64,000 bases of DNA, taken from NCBI RefSeq assembly GCF_964340395.1, contig NC_135557.1, positions 2,024,687-2,088,686 of the forward strand, in the 5' to 3' direction. Made by a program: the position numbers and the translations under genes. Below, in pieces: positions 1 to 12,056 of this stretch. Each line of letters begins with the position of its first letter. Within the stretch, counting starts at the first letter, position 1. The stretch is from Glandiceps talaboti. Lineage: Eukaryota; Hemichordata; Enteropneusta; Spengelidae. The notes under the pieces are model-generated. The model did no database searches. It was not told where the DNA came from and saw nothing but the letters and a program-made list of their open reading frames with translations.

Positions 1-176
1 AAGTAAGATAAGTCACGGTAAATTAAACTATACTACTATTGGTAGAAGTAAGATAAGTCACTGTAAATTAAACTATACTACTATTGGTAGAAGTAAGATA
101 AGTCACTGTAAATTAAACTATACTACTATTGGTAGAAGTAAGATAAGTCACTGTAAATTGAACTAAACTACTACCA
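1..176. repeat. 45-bp tandem repeat, left edge
   Basis: About four units start at 1, 46, 91 and 136. Each opens with AAGTAAGATAAGTCACTG and ends near CTATTGGTAG. The array is cut by the window edge, so its full size is unknown. Differences between units are single bases. It lies upstream of the first visible MRE11 exon, so it is probably intronic. Confidence 0.9.
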
Positions 177-177
177 A

Positions 178-2886
178 ATGCATGCCTTCTATGACATTAC
201 AATGCATGCCTTCTATGACATTACAATGCATGCCTTCTATGACATTACAATGCATGCCTTCTATGACATTACAATGCATGCCTTCTATCACATTACAATG
301 CATGCCTTCTATCACATTACAGTGCATGCCTTCTATGACATTACAATGCATGCCTTCTATGACATTACAGTGCATGCCTTCTATCACATTACAGTGCATG
401 CCTTCTATGACATTACAATGCATGCCTTCTATGACATTACAATGCATGCCTTCTATGACATTACAATGCATGCCTTCTATGACATTACAATGCATGCCTT
501 CTATGACATTACAATGCATGCCTTCTATCACATTACAATGCATGCCTTCTATCACATTACAATGCATGCCTTCTATCACATTACAGTGCATGCCTTCTAT
601 GACATTACAATGCATGCCTTCTATCACATTACAGTGCATGCCTTCTATCACATTACAGTGCATGCCTTCTATGACATTACAGTGCATGCCTTCTATGACA
701 TTACAGTGCATGCCTTCTATGACATTACAATGCATGCCTTCTATGACATTACAATGCATGCCTTCTATCACATTACAGTGCATGCCTTCTATCACATTAC
801 AGTGCATGCCTTCTATGACATTACAGTGCATGCCTTCTATCACATTACAGTGCATGCCTTCTATGACATTACAATGCATGCCTTCTATGACATTACAATG
901 CATGCCTTTTATGACATTACAATGCATGCCTTCTATGACATTACAATGCATGCCTTCTATCACATTACAGTGCATGCCTTCTATCACATTACAGTGCATG
1001 CCTTCTATGACATTACAGTGCATGCCTTCTATGACATTACAGTGCATGCCTTCTATGACATTACAATGCATGCCTTCTATCACATTACAATGCATGCCTT
1101 CTATGACATTACAATGCATGCCTTCTATCACATTACAGTGCATGCCTTCTATGACATTACAGTGCATGCCTTCTATGACATTACAGTGCATGCCTTCTAT
1201 GACATTACAGTGCATGCCTTCTATGATATTACAGTGCATGCCTTCTATGACATTACAGTGCATGCCTTCTATGACATTACAATGCATGCCTTCTATGACA
1301 TTACAATACATGCCTTCTATGACATTACAGTGCATGCCTTCTATGACATTACAATGCATGCCTTCTATGACATTACAATGCATGCCTTCTATCACATTAC
1401 AGTGCATGCCTTCTATCACATTACAGTGCATGCCTTCTATGACATTACAGTGCATGCCTTCTATGACATTACAATGCATGCCTTCTATGATATTACAGTG
1501 CATGCCTTCTATGACATTACAGTGCATGCCTTCTATGATATTACAGTGCATGCCTTCTATGACATTACAGTGCATGCCTTCTATGACATTACAGTGCATG
1601 CCTTCTATCACATTACAGTGCATGCCTTCTATGGCATTACAGTGCATGCCTTCTATGACATTGCAATGCATGCTTTCTGCCACATTACAATGCATGCCTT
1701 CTATGACATTACAATGCATGCCTTCTATGACATTACAATGCATGCCTTCTATGACATTACAATGCATGCCTCCTATGACATTACAATGCATGCCTTCTAT
1801 GACATTGCAATGCATGCTTTCTGCCACATTACAATGCATGCCTTCTATGACATTACAATGCATGCCTTCTTTGACATTACAATGCATGCCTTCTATCACA
1901 TTACAGTGCATGCCTTCTATCACATTACAGTGCATGCCTTCTATGACATTACAGTGCATGCCTTCTATCACATTACAGTGCATGCCTTCTATCACATTAC
2001 AATGCATGCCTTATATCACATTACAATGCATGCCTTCTATCACATTACAATACATGCCTTCTATGACATTACAATGCATGCCTTCTATGACATTACAATG
2101 CATGCCTTCTATGACATTACAATGCATGCCTTCTATCACATTACAGTGCATGCCTTCTATCACATTACAGTGCATGCCTTCTATGACATTACAATGCATG
2201 CCTTCTATGACATTACAATGCATGCCTTCTATCACATTACAATGCATGCCTTCTATCACATTACAATGCATGCCTTCTATGACATTACAGTGCATGCCTT
2301 CTATCACATTACAATGCATGCCTTCTATGACATTACAATGCATGCCTTCTATCACATTACAATGCATGCCTTCTATGACATTACAATGCATGCCTTCTAT
2401 GACATTACAGTGCATGCCTTCTATCACATTACAGTGCATGCCTTCTATCACATTACAATGCATGCCTTCTATCACATTACAATGCATGCTTTCTATGACA
2501 TTACAGTGCATGCCTTCTATGACATTACAGTGCATGCCTTCTATGACATTACAGTGCATGCCTTCTATGACATTACAATACATGCCTTCTATGACATTAC
2601 AGTACATGCCTTCTATGACATTACAGTGCATGCCTTCTATGACATTACAGTGCATGCCTTCTATGACATTACAATGCATGCCTTCTATGACATTACAATA
2701 CATGCCTTCTATGACATTACAGTGCATGCCTTCTATGACATTACAATGCATGCCTTCTATGACATTACAGTGCATGCCTTCTATGACATTACAGTGCATG
2801 CCTTCTATGACATTACAATGCATGCCTTCTATCACATTACAATGCATGCCTTCTATCACATTACAATGCATGCCTTCTGGCATTAT
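178..2886. repeat. 24-bp minisatellite, about 112 copies
   Basis: The unit reads CATGCCTTCTATGACATTAC plus four bases. The main variants are GAC/CAC and CAA/CAG in the middle and at the end, shuffled along the array as expected from unequal exchange or conversion. Each unit boundary carries the overlapping palindromes ATGCAT and GCATGC. Because 24 is a multiple of three, three frames stay open for 600-900 codons; these are artefacts. It lies in the MRE11 intron upstream of the exon at 4346. Confidence 0.95.
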
Positions 2887-2984
2887 TAGAATAATTTATT
2901 GCTAAGTATGAAGTATGGATTCTTTAATAATTTTTAGTTAGTATCAAAAATGACATCATCGGATTGTTTACATGTTTTTTCATC

Positions 2985-3510
2985 AGAAAATGTGCATATT
3001 CATTGTTGTTGTGATACGATCTAATATGGCTGCCTGGCAGCCATTTTGTTTGTGAATTTTCCTTGTCCAAAGCCATAACTCAGACATGCTTGAACAGATC
3101 TCATTCAAAGTTGGTATTAGCACATTGTTCTGTGACATACATGTGCATATCCATTTGTGTCGTGATACAATCCGATATGGCTGCCTGGCAGCCATTTTGT
3201 TTGCGAATTTTCCATGTTCAAAGCCATAACTCAGACATGCTTGAACAGATCTCATTCAAAGTTGGTATTAGGACAGTGTTCTATGACATACATGTGCATA
3301 TCCATTTTTGTCGTGATATAATCTGATATGGCTGCCTGGCAGCCATTTTGTTGGCGCAGTTTTCATGTCCAAAGCCATAACTCAGACATGCTTGAACAGA
3401 GTAGTGATATCAAAAACAACCATATGAGGCCAAACAACGTTAACCAGGTTTGAAAATGACAACATAAACTGTCAGTTCCTCAAAACCCAATCATAGCGGA
3501 GACTTTAATG
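2985..3510. mobile_element. Partial copy of dispersed repeat H2 (5' truncated)
   Basis: About three tandem subunits of roughly 151 bp share motifs such as GGCTGCCTGGCAGCCATTTT and CATAACTCAGACATGCTTGA. They are closely related to the fuller copy at 32415-33662. The right end, near CCAATCATAGCGGAGACTTT, corresponds to the terminal CGGGGACT of that copy. The 5' hairpin and microsatellite are missing. No coding capacity is seen; small frames through it are subrepeat artefacts. Confidence 0.8.
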
Positions 3511-4345
3511 ACTTTAATGACTTGTTTAGGTTGCCTTGGTTGCCTTGGTTGCCTTGGTTGCCCGTTAAACAGTTTTTGTGTGTGGCCTACCCAGTTTGAG
3601 TGTAGTCAATTGCAATCGATAGTTAAGTATACTTCTCAGTAAGTAGAATACTATGAGTGACTTTTAGATACACAGATTTAATCTCACCCTAAAATGTATC
3701 AAGTCAGCTTGTGTCCACTTAACCTAGTCACCTATCATGTCATTACTTTTTCACGGCAACTGTGGATTTTTTTTTAAAGTAACAAGATTAAAAAAAACAT
3801 CTTCTTCATGTTTCTCTGTCTCTCCTTTTCCTCCTCTCTATCTTCTTTTTATCTTCTTTTTACTGGATTCCTGGTAACAATCTGTTCCCAGTATGTCTAA
3901 ACAATTACAATGTTCTCAGCCCCCCTCCCCCACCCCCACCCCCACCCCCACCCCCTCCACTTGAATAACTTGTCATGAACGAAATGCTCTGTTTGTGAAC
4001 AATGTTGTTGTTGTTGCTATAATGACTGTAGATTATGATGATGTCGACAGTCTAGACACTTGCTAATTCTTGCCAGAGAGGGTGCTTTTCTGCAAATTAT
4101 GAAGGATGGGCGCAAATAAAAATATTTTTAAAATTTTGATGTTGGATGTGAAAATTTGGGCCGGTTGGGTAATGAGAAACAGAAAAGAACATAGGGCCAC
4201 CCTAATATGTTCACTTCATTTAAATGTGTTTATTTAGACAATTAACCAAAAAACAGAAAACTTTGACAATATGTAGACAATTGTATGTTTACTCTGTTAA
4301 CCAAAAAACAGAAAACTTTGACAATATTTTTCATGATCTCTTTAG
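3511..4345. other. MRE11 intron, mostly unique sequence with small repeats
   Basis: No gene is seen. The stretch contains a short TTGCCTTGG repeat near 3530-3562, a C-rich tract at 3919-3957, and two copies of a block containing TTAACCAAAAAACAGAAAAC at about 4241 and 4298 (period about 57). It ends in a splice acceptor, CTCTTTAG, immediately before the exon at 4346. Confidence 0.7.
3919..3957 (-). other. G-quadruplex-type tract (C-rich on +)
   Basis: The + strand has repeated CCCCCA runs, giving at least four G5 runs on the - strand separated by one or two bases. This satisfies the usual G-quadruplex pattern, with an i-motif on the other strand. It is intronic in MRE11. Any functional role is inference. 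Confidence 0.6.
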
Positions 4346-4573
4346 GCATGTCAGTTGTCATTACTAAGTGAGAAGGGATTAGGCAGGGCTGTACAAGAAT
4401 TTGTAGACAAGGAAGAAAAAGATGCCATCTCTGAGTTAGTTACGTATCAACTACAGACAACACAAGTCCATCTGACTCAGACTGAAATGATAGAGGATGA
4501 TATCGATGTTGAAGTAGAGAAATTCAAAGAGAACAGACTTAAAGAAGGACAAGAAGATAAAGAAGTTACTGAG
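4346..4573 (+). CDS. MRE11: MRE11 double-strand-break repair nuclease, exon (first visible)
   Basis: This is an internal exon of 76 codons in phase 0. It reads [13 protein letters not shown]...[17 protein letters not shown]...TEVT-E and matches the region just after the MRE11 capping domain. In vertebrates that region has the hallmark [14 protein letters not shown]. The acceptor is CTTTAG before 4346 and the donor GTCAGT follows GAG at 4573. MRE11 is the Mn-dependent endo/exonuclease of the nuclear MRE11-RAD50-NBS1 complex, which senses and processes double-strand breaks and opens hairpin ends. The phosphodiesterase and capping domains must lie upstream, outside the window. The in-frame stop at 4589 is past the donor and is not used. 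The six exons here together give 249 residues, close to the equivalent C-terminal length in vertebrates. Confidence 0.93.
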
Positions 4574-4600
4574 GTCAGTATTGAAGATTGAATCAGATCA

Positions 4601-7600
4601 AACTATACACTGTAGACAATAAGTAAACATTTCAAATGAGGGTGATATCACCTGACTAACTATACACTGTAGACATTAAGTAAACATTTCAAATGAGGGT
4701 GATGTCACCTGACTAACTATACACTGTAGACAATAAGTAAACATTTCAAATGAGGGTGATGTCACCTGACTAACTATACACTGTAGACAATAAGTAAACA
4801 TTTCAAATGAGGGTGATATCACCTGACTAACTATACACTGTAGACAATAAGTAAACATTTCAAATGAGGGTGATATCACCTGACTAACTATACACTGTAG
4901 ACAATAAGTAAACATTTCAAATGAGGGTGATGTCACCTGACTAACTATACACTGTAGACAATAAGTAAACATTTCAAATGAGGGTGATGTCACCTGACTA
5001 ACTATACACTGTAGACAATAAGTAAACATTTCAAATGAGGGTGATGTCACCTGACTAACTATACACTGTAGACAATAAGTAAACATTTCAAATGAGGGTG
5101 ATGTCACCTGACTAACTATACACTGTAGACAATAAGTAAACATTTCAAATGAGGGTGATATCACCTGACTAACTATACACTGTAGACATTAAGTAAACAT
5201 TTCAAATGAGGGTGATGTCACCTGACTAACTATACACTGTAGACAATAAGTAAACATTTCAAATGAGGGTGATGTCACCTGACTAACTATACACTATAGA
5301 CATTAAGTAAACATTTCAAATGAGGGTGATGTCACCTGACTAACTATACACTGTAGACAATAAGTAAACATTTCAAATGAGGGTGATGTCACCTGACTAA
5401 CTATACACTGTAGACAATAAGTAAACATTTCAAATGAGGGTGATATCACCTGACTAACTATACACTGTAGACATTAAGTAAACATTTCAAATGAGGGTGA
5501 TATCACCTGACTAACTATACACTGTAGACATTAAGTAAACATTTCAAATGAGGGTGATGTCACCTGACTAACTATACACTGTAGACAATAAGTAAACATT
5601 TCAAATGAGGGTGATATCACCTGACTAACTATACACTGTAGACAATAAGTAAACATTTCAAATGAGGGTGATGTCACCTGACTAACTATACACGGTAGAC
5701 ATTAAGTAAACATTTGAAATGAGGGTGATGTCACCTGACTAACTATACACTGTAGACAATAAGTAAACATTTCAAATGAGGGTGATGTCACCTGACTAAC
5801 TATACACTGTAGACATTAAGTAAACATTTCAAATGAGGGTGATGTCACCTGACTAACTATACACTGTAGACATTAAGTAAACATTTCAAATGAGGGTGAT
5901 ATCACCTGACTAACTATACACTGTAGACAATAAGTAAACATTTCAAATGAGGGTGATATCACCTGACTAACTATACACTGTAGACAATAAGTAAACATTT
6001 CAAATGAGGGTGATATCACCTGACTAACTATACACTGTAGACAATAAGTAAACATTTCAAATGAGGGTGATGTCACCTGACTAACTATACACTGTAGACA
6101 ATAAGTAAACATTTCAAATGAGGGTGATGTCACCTGACTAACTATACACTGTAGACAATAAGTAAACATTTCAAATGAGGGTGATGTCACCTGACTAACT
6201 ATACACTGTAGACAATAAGTAAACATTTCAAATGAGGGTGATGTCACCTGACTAACTATACACTGTAGACAATAAGTAAACATTTCAAATGAGGGTGATG
6301 TCACCTGACTAACTATACACTGTAGACATTAAGTAAACATTTCAAATGAGGGTGATGTCACCTGACTAACTATACACTGTAGACAATAAGTAAACATTTC
6401 AAATGAGGGTGATGTCACCTGACTAACTATACACTGTAGACAATAAGTAAACATTTGAAATGAGGGTGATGTCACCTGACTAACTATACACTGTAGACAA
6501 TAAGTAAACATTTCAAATGAGGGTGATATCACCTGACTAACTATACACTGTAGACAATAAGTAAACATTTCAAATGAGGGTGATGTCACCTGACTAACTA
6601 TACACTGTAGACAATAAGTAAACATTTCAAATGAGGGTGATGTCACCTGACTAACTATACACTGTAGACAATAAGTAAACATTTCAAATGAGGGTGATAT
6701 CACCTGACTAACTATACACTGTAGACATTAAGTAAACATTTCAAATGAGGGTGATGTCACCTGACTAACTATACACTGTAGACAATAAGTAAACATTTCA
6801 AATGAGGGTGATGTCACCTGACTAACTATACACTGTAGACAATAAGTAAACATTTCAAATGAGGGTGATGTCACCTGACTAACTATACACTGTAGACAAT
6901 AAGTAAACATTTCAAATGAGGGTGATGTCACCTGACTAACTATACACTGTAGACAATAAGTAAACATTTGAAATGAGGGTGATGTCACCTGACTAACTAT
7001 ACACTATAGACATTAAGTAAACATTTCAAATGAGGGTGATGTCACCTGACTAACTATACACTGTAGACAATAAATAAACATTTCAAATGAGGGTGATGTC
7101 ACCTGACTAACTATACACTGTAGACAATAAGTAAACATTTCAAATGAGGGTGATATCACCTGACTAACTATACACTGTAGACAATAAGTAAACATTTCAA
7201 ATGAGGGTGATATCACCTGACTAACTATACACTGTAGACAATAAGTAAACATTTCAAATGAGGGTGATGTCACCTGACTAACTATACACGGTAGACATTA
7301 AGTAAACATTTGAAATGAGGGTGATGTCACCTGACTAACTATACACTGTAGACAATAAGTAAACATTTCAAATGAGGGTGATGTCACCTGACTAACTATA
7401 CACTGTAGACATTAAGTAAACATTTCAAATGAGGGTGATGTCACCTGACTAACTATACACTGTAGACATTAAGTAAACATTTCAAATGAGGGTGATATCA
7501 CCTGACTAACTATACACTGTAGACAATAAGTAAACATTTCAAATGAGGGTGATATCACCTGACTAACTATACACTGTAGACAATAAGTAAACATTTCAAA

Positions 7601-8565
7601 TGAGGGTGATATCACCTGACTAACTATACACTGTAGACAATAAGTAAACATTTCAAATGAGGGTGATGTCACCTGACTAACTATACACTATAGACATTAA
7701 GTAAACATTTCAAATGAGGGTGATGTCACCTGACTAACTATACACTATAGACAATAAGTAAACATTTCAAATGAGGGTGATGTCACCTGACTAACTATAC
7801 ACTGTAGACAATAAGTAAACATTTCAAATGAGGGTGATGTCACCTGACTAACTATACACTGTAGACAATAAGTAAACATTTCAAATGAGGGTGATGTCAC
7901 CTGACTAACTATACACTGTAGACAATAAGTAAACATTTCAAATGAGGGTGATGTCACCTGACTAACTATACACTGTAGACAATAAGTAAACATTTCAAAT
8001 GAGGGTGATGTCACCTGACTAACTATACACTATAGACATTAAGTAAACATTTCAAATGAGGGTGATGTCACCTGACTAACTATACACTGTAGACAATAAG
8101 TAAACATTTCAAATGAGGGTGATGTCACCTGACTAACTATACACTGTAGACAATAAGTAAACATTTGAAATGAGGGTGATGTCACCTGACTAACTATACA
8201 CTGTAGACAATAAGTAAACATTTCAAATGAGGGTGATGTCACCTGACTAACTATACACTGTAGACAATAAGTAAACATTTCAAATGAGGGTGATGTCACC
8301 TGACTAACTATACACTGTAGACAATAAGTAAACATTTCAAATGAGGGTGATGTCACCTGACTAACTATACACTGTAGACAATAAGTAAACATTTCAAATG
8401 AGGGTGATATCACCTGACTAACTATACACTGTAGACAATAAGTAAACATTTCAAATGAGGGTGATGTCACCTGACTAACTATACACTGTAGACATTAAGT
8501 AAACATTTCAAATGAGGGTGATGTCACCTGACTAACTATACACTGTAGACAATAAGTAAACATTT
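4601..8565. repeat. 57-bp minisatellite, about 70 copies
   Basis: The array starts about 28 bp after the MRE11 donor at 4574. Units contain TGTAGACAATAAGTAAACAT and then GGTGATRTCACC. The A variant of the latter, GGTGATATCACC, is a perfect 12-bp palindrome. Variants are CAAT/CATT, GTC/ATC and TTTC/TTTG. Frames on the - strand stay open because 57 is a multiple of three, but they break wherever the CATT variant creates a stop. No coding role is supported. Confidence 0.95.
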
Positions 8566-8614
8566 CAACTGAACTGAGGTTCAGTAGTGCTATAGGGATC
8601 GCCCGGTGTCTGTC

Positions 8615-8654
<40 letters not shown>

Positions 8655-9722
8655 CAACTTAAAGTCAAAAACTGCTGAACCGATTACCATGATATTTGTA
8701 GGGTCCATTACCTTGGGTGTCTAGTTGGGAAATTGTTCAAATCAACATGATCGCATCACAGGTGTGTGATTTGGGTAAAAAAAATGTGATTTTTGGTCAA
8801 AAAACTTAAACTCAGAAACTACTGGGCAGATTGGTATGAAATTTGGTTGGAAGATTCTTTAGGGAGTGTAAAGTAAGATTTGTTCATGACATGATTATTT
8901 CATCAGTGATATGCAAATTAGGGCTAAAAATGTGTCTTTTTGGTTAAAAATCTACAATTCCAAAACCACTGAGCAGATTGGGCTGAAATTTAATGGGGAT
9001 GCATTTAGGGATGTATTGACAAAGATATATTAAGCATACAATGATTCCATGGGTGATATGCAAATTAGGTGTAAAAATGATAATTTTTGGTCAAAAACTT
9101 ATATCTCAAAAAGTACTTGGTCAATGAGTCTGAAACTTGGTGAGATGTTTCTGAAACTGTTATTCTGCAGATATTCTTCAAAATATTTTGACAAAATTGG
9201 CCGTAGCCCTTTAGCAACAACCAAATGGCAGTATATTTTGGTCAAATAACAACATCATCTGGTAGGCAAATGAGTAAACATTCAAAAATGAATGCAAATA
9301 CCCTAGCAACCATGACCACGCCCATAGCAACAGCCGAACAGTGGTGTATTTCACAAAGATAACAACAGGGTTTAATAGACAATTGAATAAACATTCAAAA
9401 AATGTATGTAAATTTGCCTAGCAACAAGACCACGCCCATAGCAACAGCCAAATGATCATGTGTATTGCAAAGACAATATCAGGAATTCATACACAAGTGA
9501 ACAAAAACATACACAAATGTATGCATATATATCTAACAACATGACCACGCCCATAGCAACAGCCAAATGATAGCATTTATCGTAAAGATAGCAACATGGT
9601 TGGATAGGCAACTGGATAGTCATTCAGCAAATGAACACCTATTGTTAGCATGGACTAGCATATGGATAAACATTTTTAAAAACTGTACGGTTGTGCTACA
9701 ATGCCATTGGTGGTATTTTTAT
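8566..9722 (+). mobile_element. Dispersed repeat H1, copy 1 (non-autonomous element)
   Basis: The 5' end is a hairpin, ACTGAAC at 8568-8574 paired with GTTCAGT at 8579-8585. A GTCT/GT microsatellite to about 8650 follows. Then come four diverged subunits, each carrying a motif like CTGAACCGATTACC or CAGATTGGTATGAAATTTGG. Next are about three subunits with CATGACCACGCCCATAGCAA. The 3' end is a hairpin, TGCCATTGGTG at 9702-9712. Copies recur at 11446 (split) and 50474 (split). No proteins are encoded. A Helitron-like HINE/pearl-type element is possible from the layout, but this is unproven. Confidence 0.75.
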
Positions 9723-9730
9723 CATTATAG

Positions 9731-10010
9731 GCATTAGCCAGGGCACGTGCTAAAAGACCTTATACACAGCCTGATGACTTAAGTGATGTTGACGAGGAGA
9801 AGAATAGAGATATCGACAGTGATGACAGCTCAGCTACATCAAAGGGCAGAGGGAGTGGGAGGGGAAGGGGTAGAGGTAGGGGGTCTAGGGGTGGTGGAGA
9901 TGCTAGTAGTAGTAGGGGAGGGAGGGGCAGTCGAGGAGGGAGAGGTTCCAGAGGAGGAAGAACTAAAACAAGTGTGGTATCAAACAAAGATGTCAATTCT
10001 ATTACATCTG
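9731..10010 (+). CDS. MRE11: MRE11 exon with the glycine-arginine-rich (GAR) motif
   Basis: Acceptor ATTATAG and donor GTAAGTGT bound this 280-bp exon, which enters in phase 0 and leaves after one base. It begins ALARARAKRPYTQPDDL, matching the MRE11 segment that follows the acidic linker. An aspartate/serine stretch (DSDDSSATS) follows, then about 35 residues of RG and RGG repeats (KGRGSGRGRGRGRG, SRGGRGSRGGRGSRGGR). In vertebrates this GAR motif is methylated by PRMT1 and is needed for DNA binding and focus formation. The purine-rich + strand, AGGGGAGGGAGGGG, is a by-product of the RG codons. Confidence 0.93.
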
Positions 10011-10127
10011 GTAAGTGTACTCTAGATGGATAGCTACATGTAGTTGTTATTGAGGGGAAGAGATAAAGTGCATGGGGGTGGGAGAGGGGGAGGGGGTTAG
10101 GGTTGCAAAGTTGGAAAACAGTTAGTG

Positions 10128-11212
10128 AATTGTACTGTATGCCATGTATTGACTCTGTACCTGTCTATGTATACAGTTCTATTACATACCATGTATTGAC
10201 TATGTACCTGTCTATGTATACAGTTCTATTACATACCATGTATTGACTCTGTACCTGTCTATGTATACAGTTCTATTACATACCATGTATTGACTCTGTA
10301 CCTGTCTATGTATAGTTCTGTTACATACCATGTATTGACTCTGTACCTGTCTATGTATACAGTTCTATTACATACCATGTATTGACTCTGTACCTGTCTA
10401 TGTATACAGTTCTATTACATACCATGTATTGACTCTGTACCTGTCTATGTATACAGTTCTATTATATACCATGTATTGACTCTGTACCTGTCTATGTATA
10501 CAGTTCTATTACATACCATGTATTGACAGTTCTATTACATACCATGTATTGACTCTGTACCTGTCTATGTATACAGTTCTATTATATACCATGTATTGAC
10601 TCTGTACCTGTCTATGTATACAGTTCTATTACATACCATGTATTGACAGTTCTATTACATACCATGTATTGACAGTTCTATTACATACCATGTATTGACT
10701 CTGTACCTGTCTATGTATACAGTTCTATTACATACCATGTATTGACAGTTCTATTACATACCATGTATTGACTCTGTACCTGTCTATGTATACAGTTCTA
10801 TTACATACCATGTATTGACTCCGTACCTGTCTATGTATACAGTTCTATTACATACCATGTATTGACTATGTACCTGTCTATGTATACAGTTCTATTACAT
10901 ACCATGTATTGACTCTGTACCTGTCTATGTATACAGTTCTATTACATACCATGTATTGACTCTGTACCTGTCTATGTATACAGTTCTATTATATACCATG
11001 TATTGACTCTGTACCTGTCTATGTATACAGTTCTATTACATACCATGTATTGACTCTGTACCTGTCTATGTATACAGTTCTATTACATACCATGTATTGA
11101 CTCTGTACCTGTCTATGTATACAGTTCTGTTACATACCATGTATTGACAGTTCTATTACATACCATGTATTGACTCTGTACCTGTCTATGTATACAGTTC
11201 TATTACATACTA
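10128..11212. repeat. 47-bp minisatellite with 25-26-bp short variants
   Basis: Full units combine TCTGTACCTGTCTATGTATA with CAGTTCTATTACATACCATG and TATTGAC. Some copies, for example near 10528, 10648 and 10750, lack the first half. There are about 24 units in all. The array begins about 118 bp after an MRE11 donor. The preceding interval (10011-10127) is intronic with a GGGGAGGGGG-like purine tract. Confidence 0.93.
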
Positions 11213-11445
11213 TTTTAAACTTCTGACATATGAAGTGTGCTATAACATAATGTATGTGTACCAGGATGTATGTTGAACCTCTTTCTAATTCCCTAATCTG
11301 ATGTTTTAACACCAAGCCAGTCAGTGCCTTAAATTGGTGATTTCATTTGTAGCACTAATGTGAATTTAATGATATTATTCAAACTAGTGATTGTTGATCT
11401 ATACTCTATTCATACAATGTCATTATGACCCCAAATTCTATTTTT
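11213..11445. other. MRE11 intron, unique sequence
   Basis: No gene, repeat or RNA is recognised in this interval between the 47-bp array and the second H1 copy. Confidence 0.6.
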
Positions 11446-11510
11446 AGCACAACTGAACTGACAAGGTTCAGTTGTGCTATAGGCATGGTGCTTTGTCTGT
11501 GTGTGTGTGT

Positions 11511-11570
<60 letters not shown>

Positions 11571-12056
11571 CTTAAACTCAAAACTGCCAGACTGATTGCC
11601 TTGGTATTTGATATGGACATTACGTTTGGTGTCTAGTTGGGATATTGTTCAAAGCAAAATGATTGCAACACAAATATGTGATTTGGGTCAAAAAATGTCA
11701 TTTTTGGTAAAAAAAACAAAAAACAAAAACCTCTTAAACTCAAAAGCTAGAGAGCGGATTGGTCTGAAATGTGACGGGAACATTCTTATGGGTATGTTGA
11801 TTAAGATTTGTTCATGACATGATGATTCCCTCAGTAATATGTTAATTAGGGCTAAAAATGTGTCTTTTTGGTCAAAATCTTTCATTCCAAAACTACTCAG
11901 CAGATTGGGTTCAAATTTGATTGGTATGCATCTGGTGTATAGATGATCTCATCAGTGATATGCAAATTAGTTGTAAAAATGTGAATTTTGGTCAAAAACT
12001 TACATCTCAAAAAGTACTTGGTCAATGAGACTGAAACTTGGTGAGATGTTTTTCTT
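11446..12056 (+). mobile_element. Dispersed repeat H1, copy 2, left half (split by a LINE)
   Basis: The 5' terminal hairpin is perfect: AGCACAACTGAAC at 11446-11458 and GTTCAGTTGTGCT at 11466-11478, with a seven-base loop. A GT microsatellite to about 11569 and the same subunits as copy 1 follow. Homology stops after GGTGAGATGTTT near 12051, exactly where copy 1 continues uninterrupted. The missing remainder resumes at about 25661, so the intervening LINE inserted into this copy. Confidence 0.8.

Noticed and set aside
163-2905. Open frames of 290-907 codons on both strands in the 24-bp array
   Set aside because: The period is a multiple of three and several frames on both strands are open at once. 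There is no start context, no non-repeat domain and no codon-type constraint among units.
9760-9996. Minus-strand proline/leucine-rich ORF opposite the MRE11 GAR exon
   Set aside because: It is the reverse complement of RG codons. The + strand frame has correct splice sites and MRE11 similarity.
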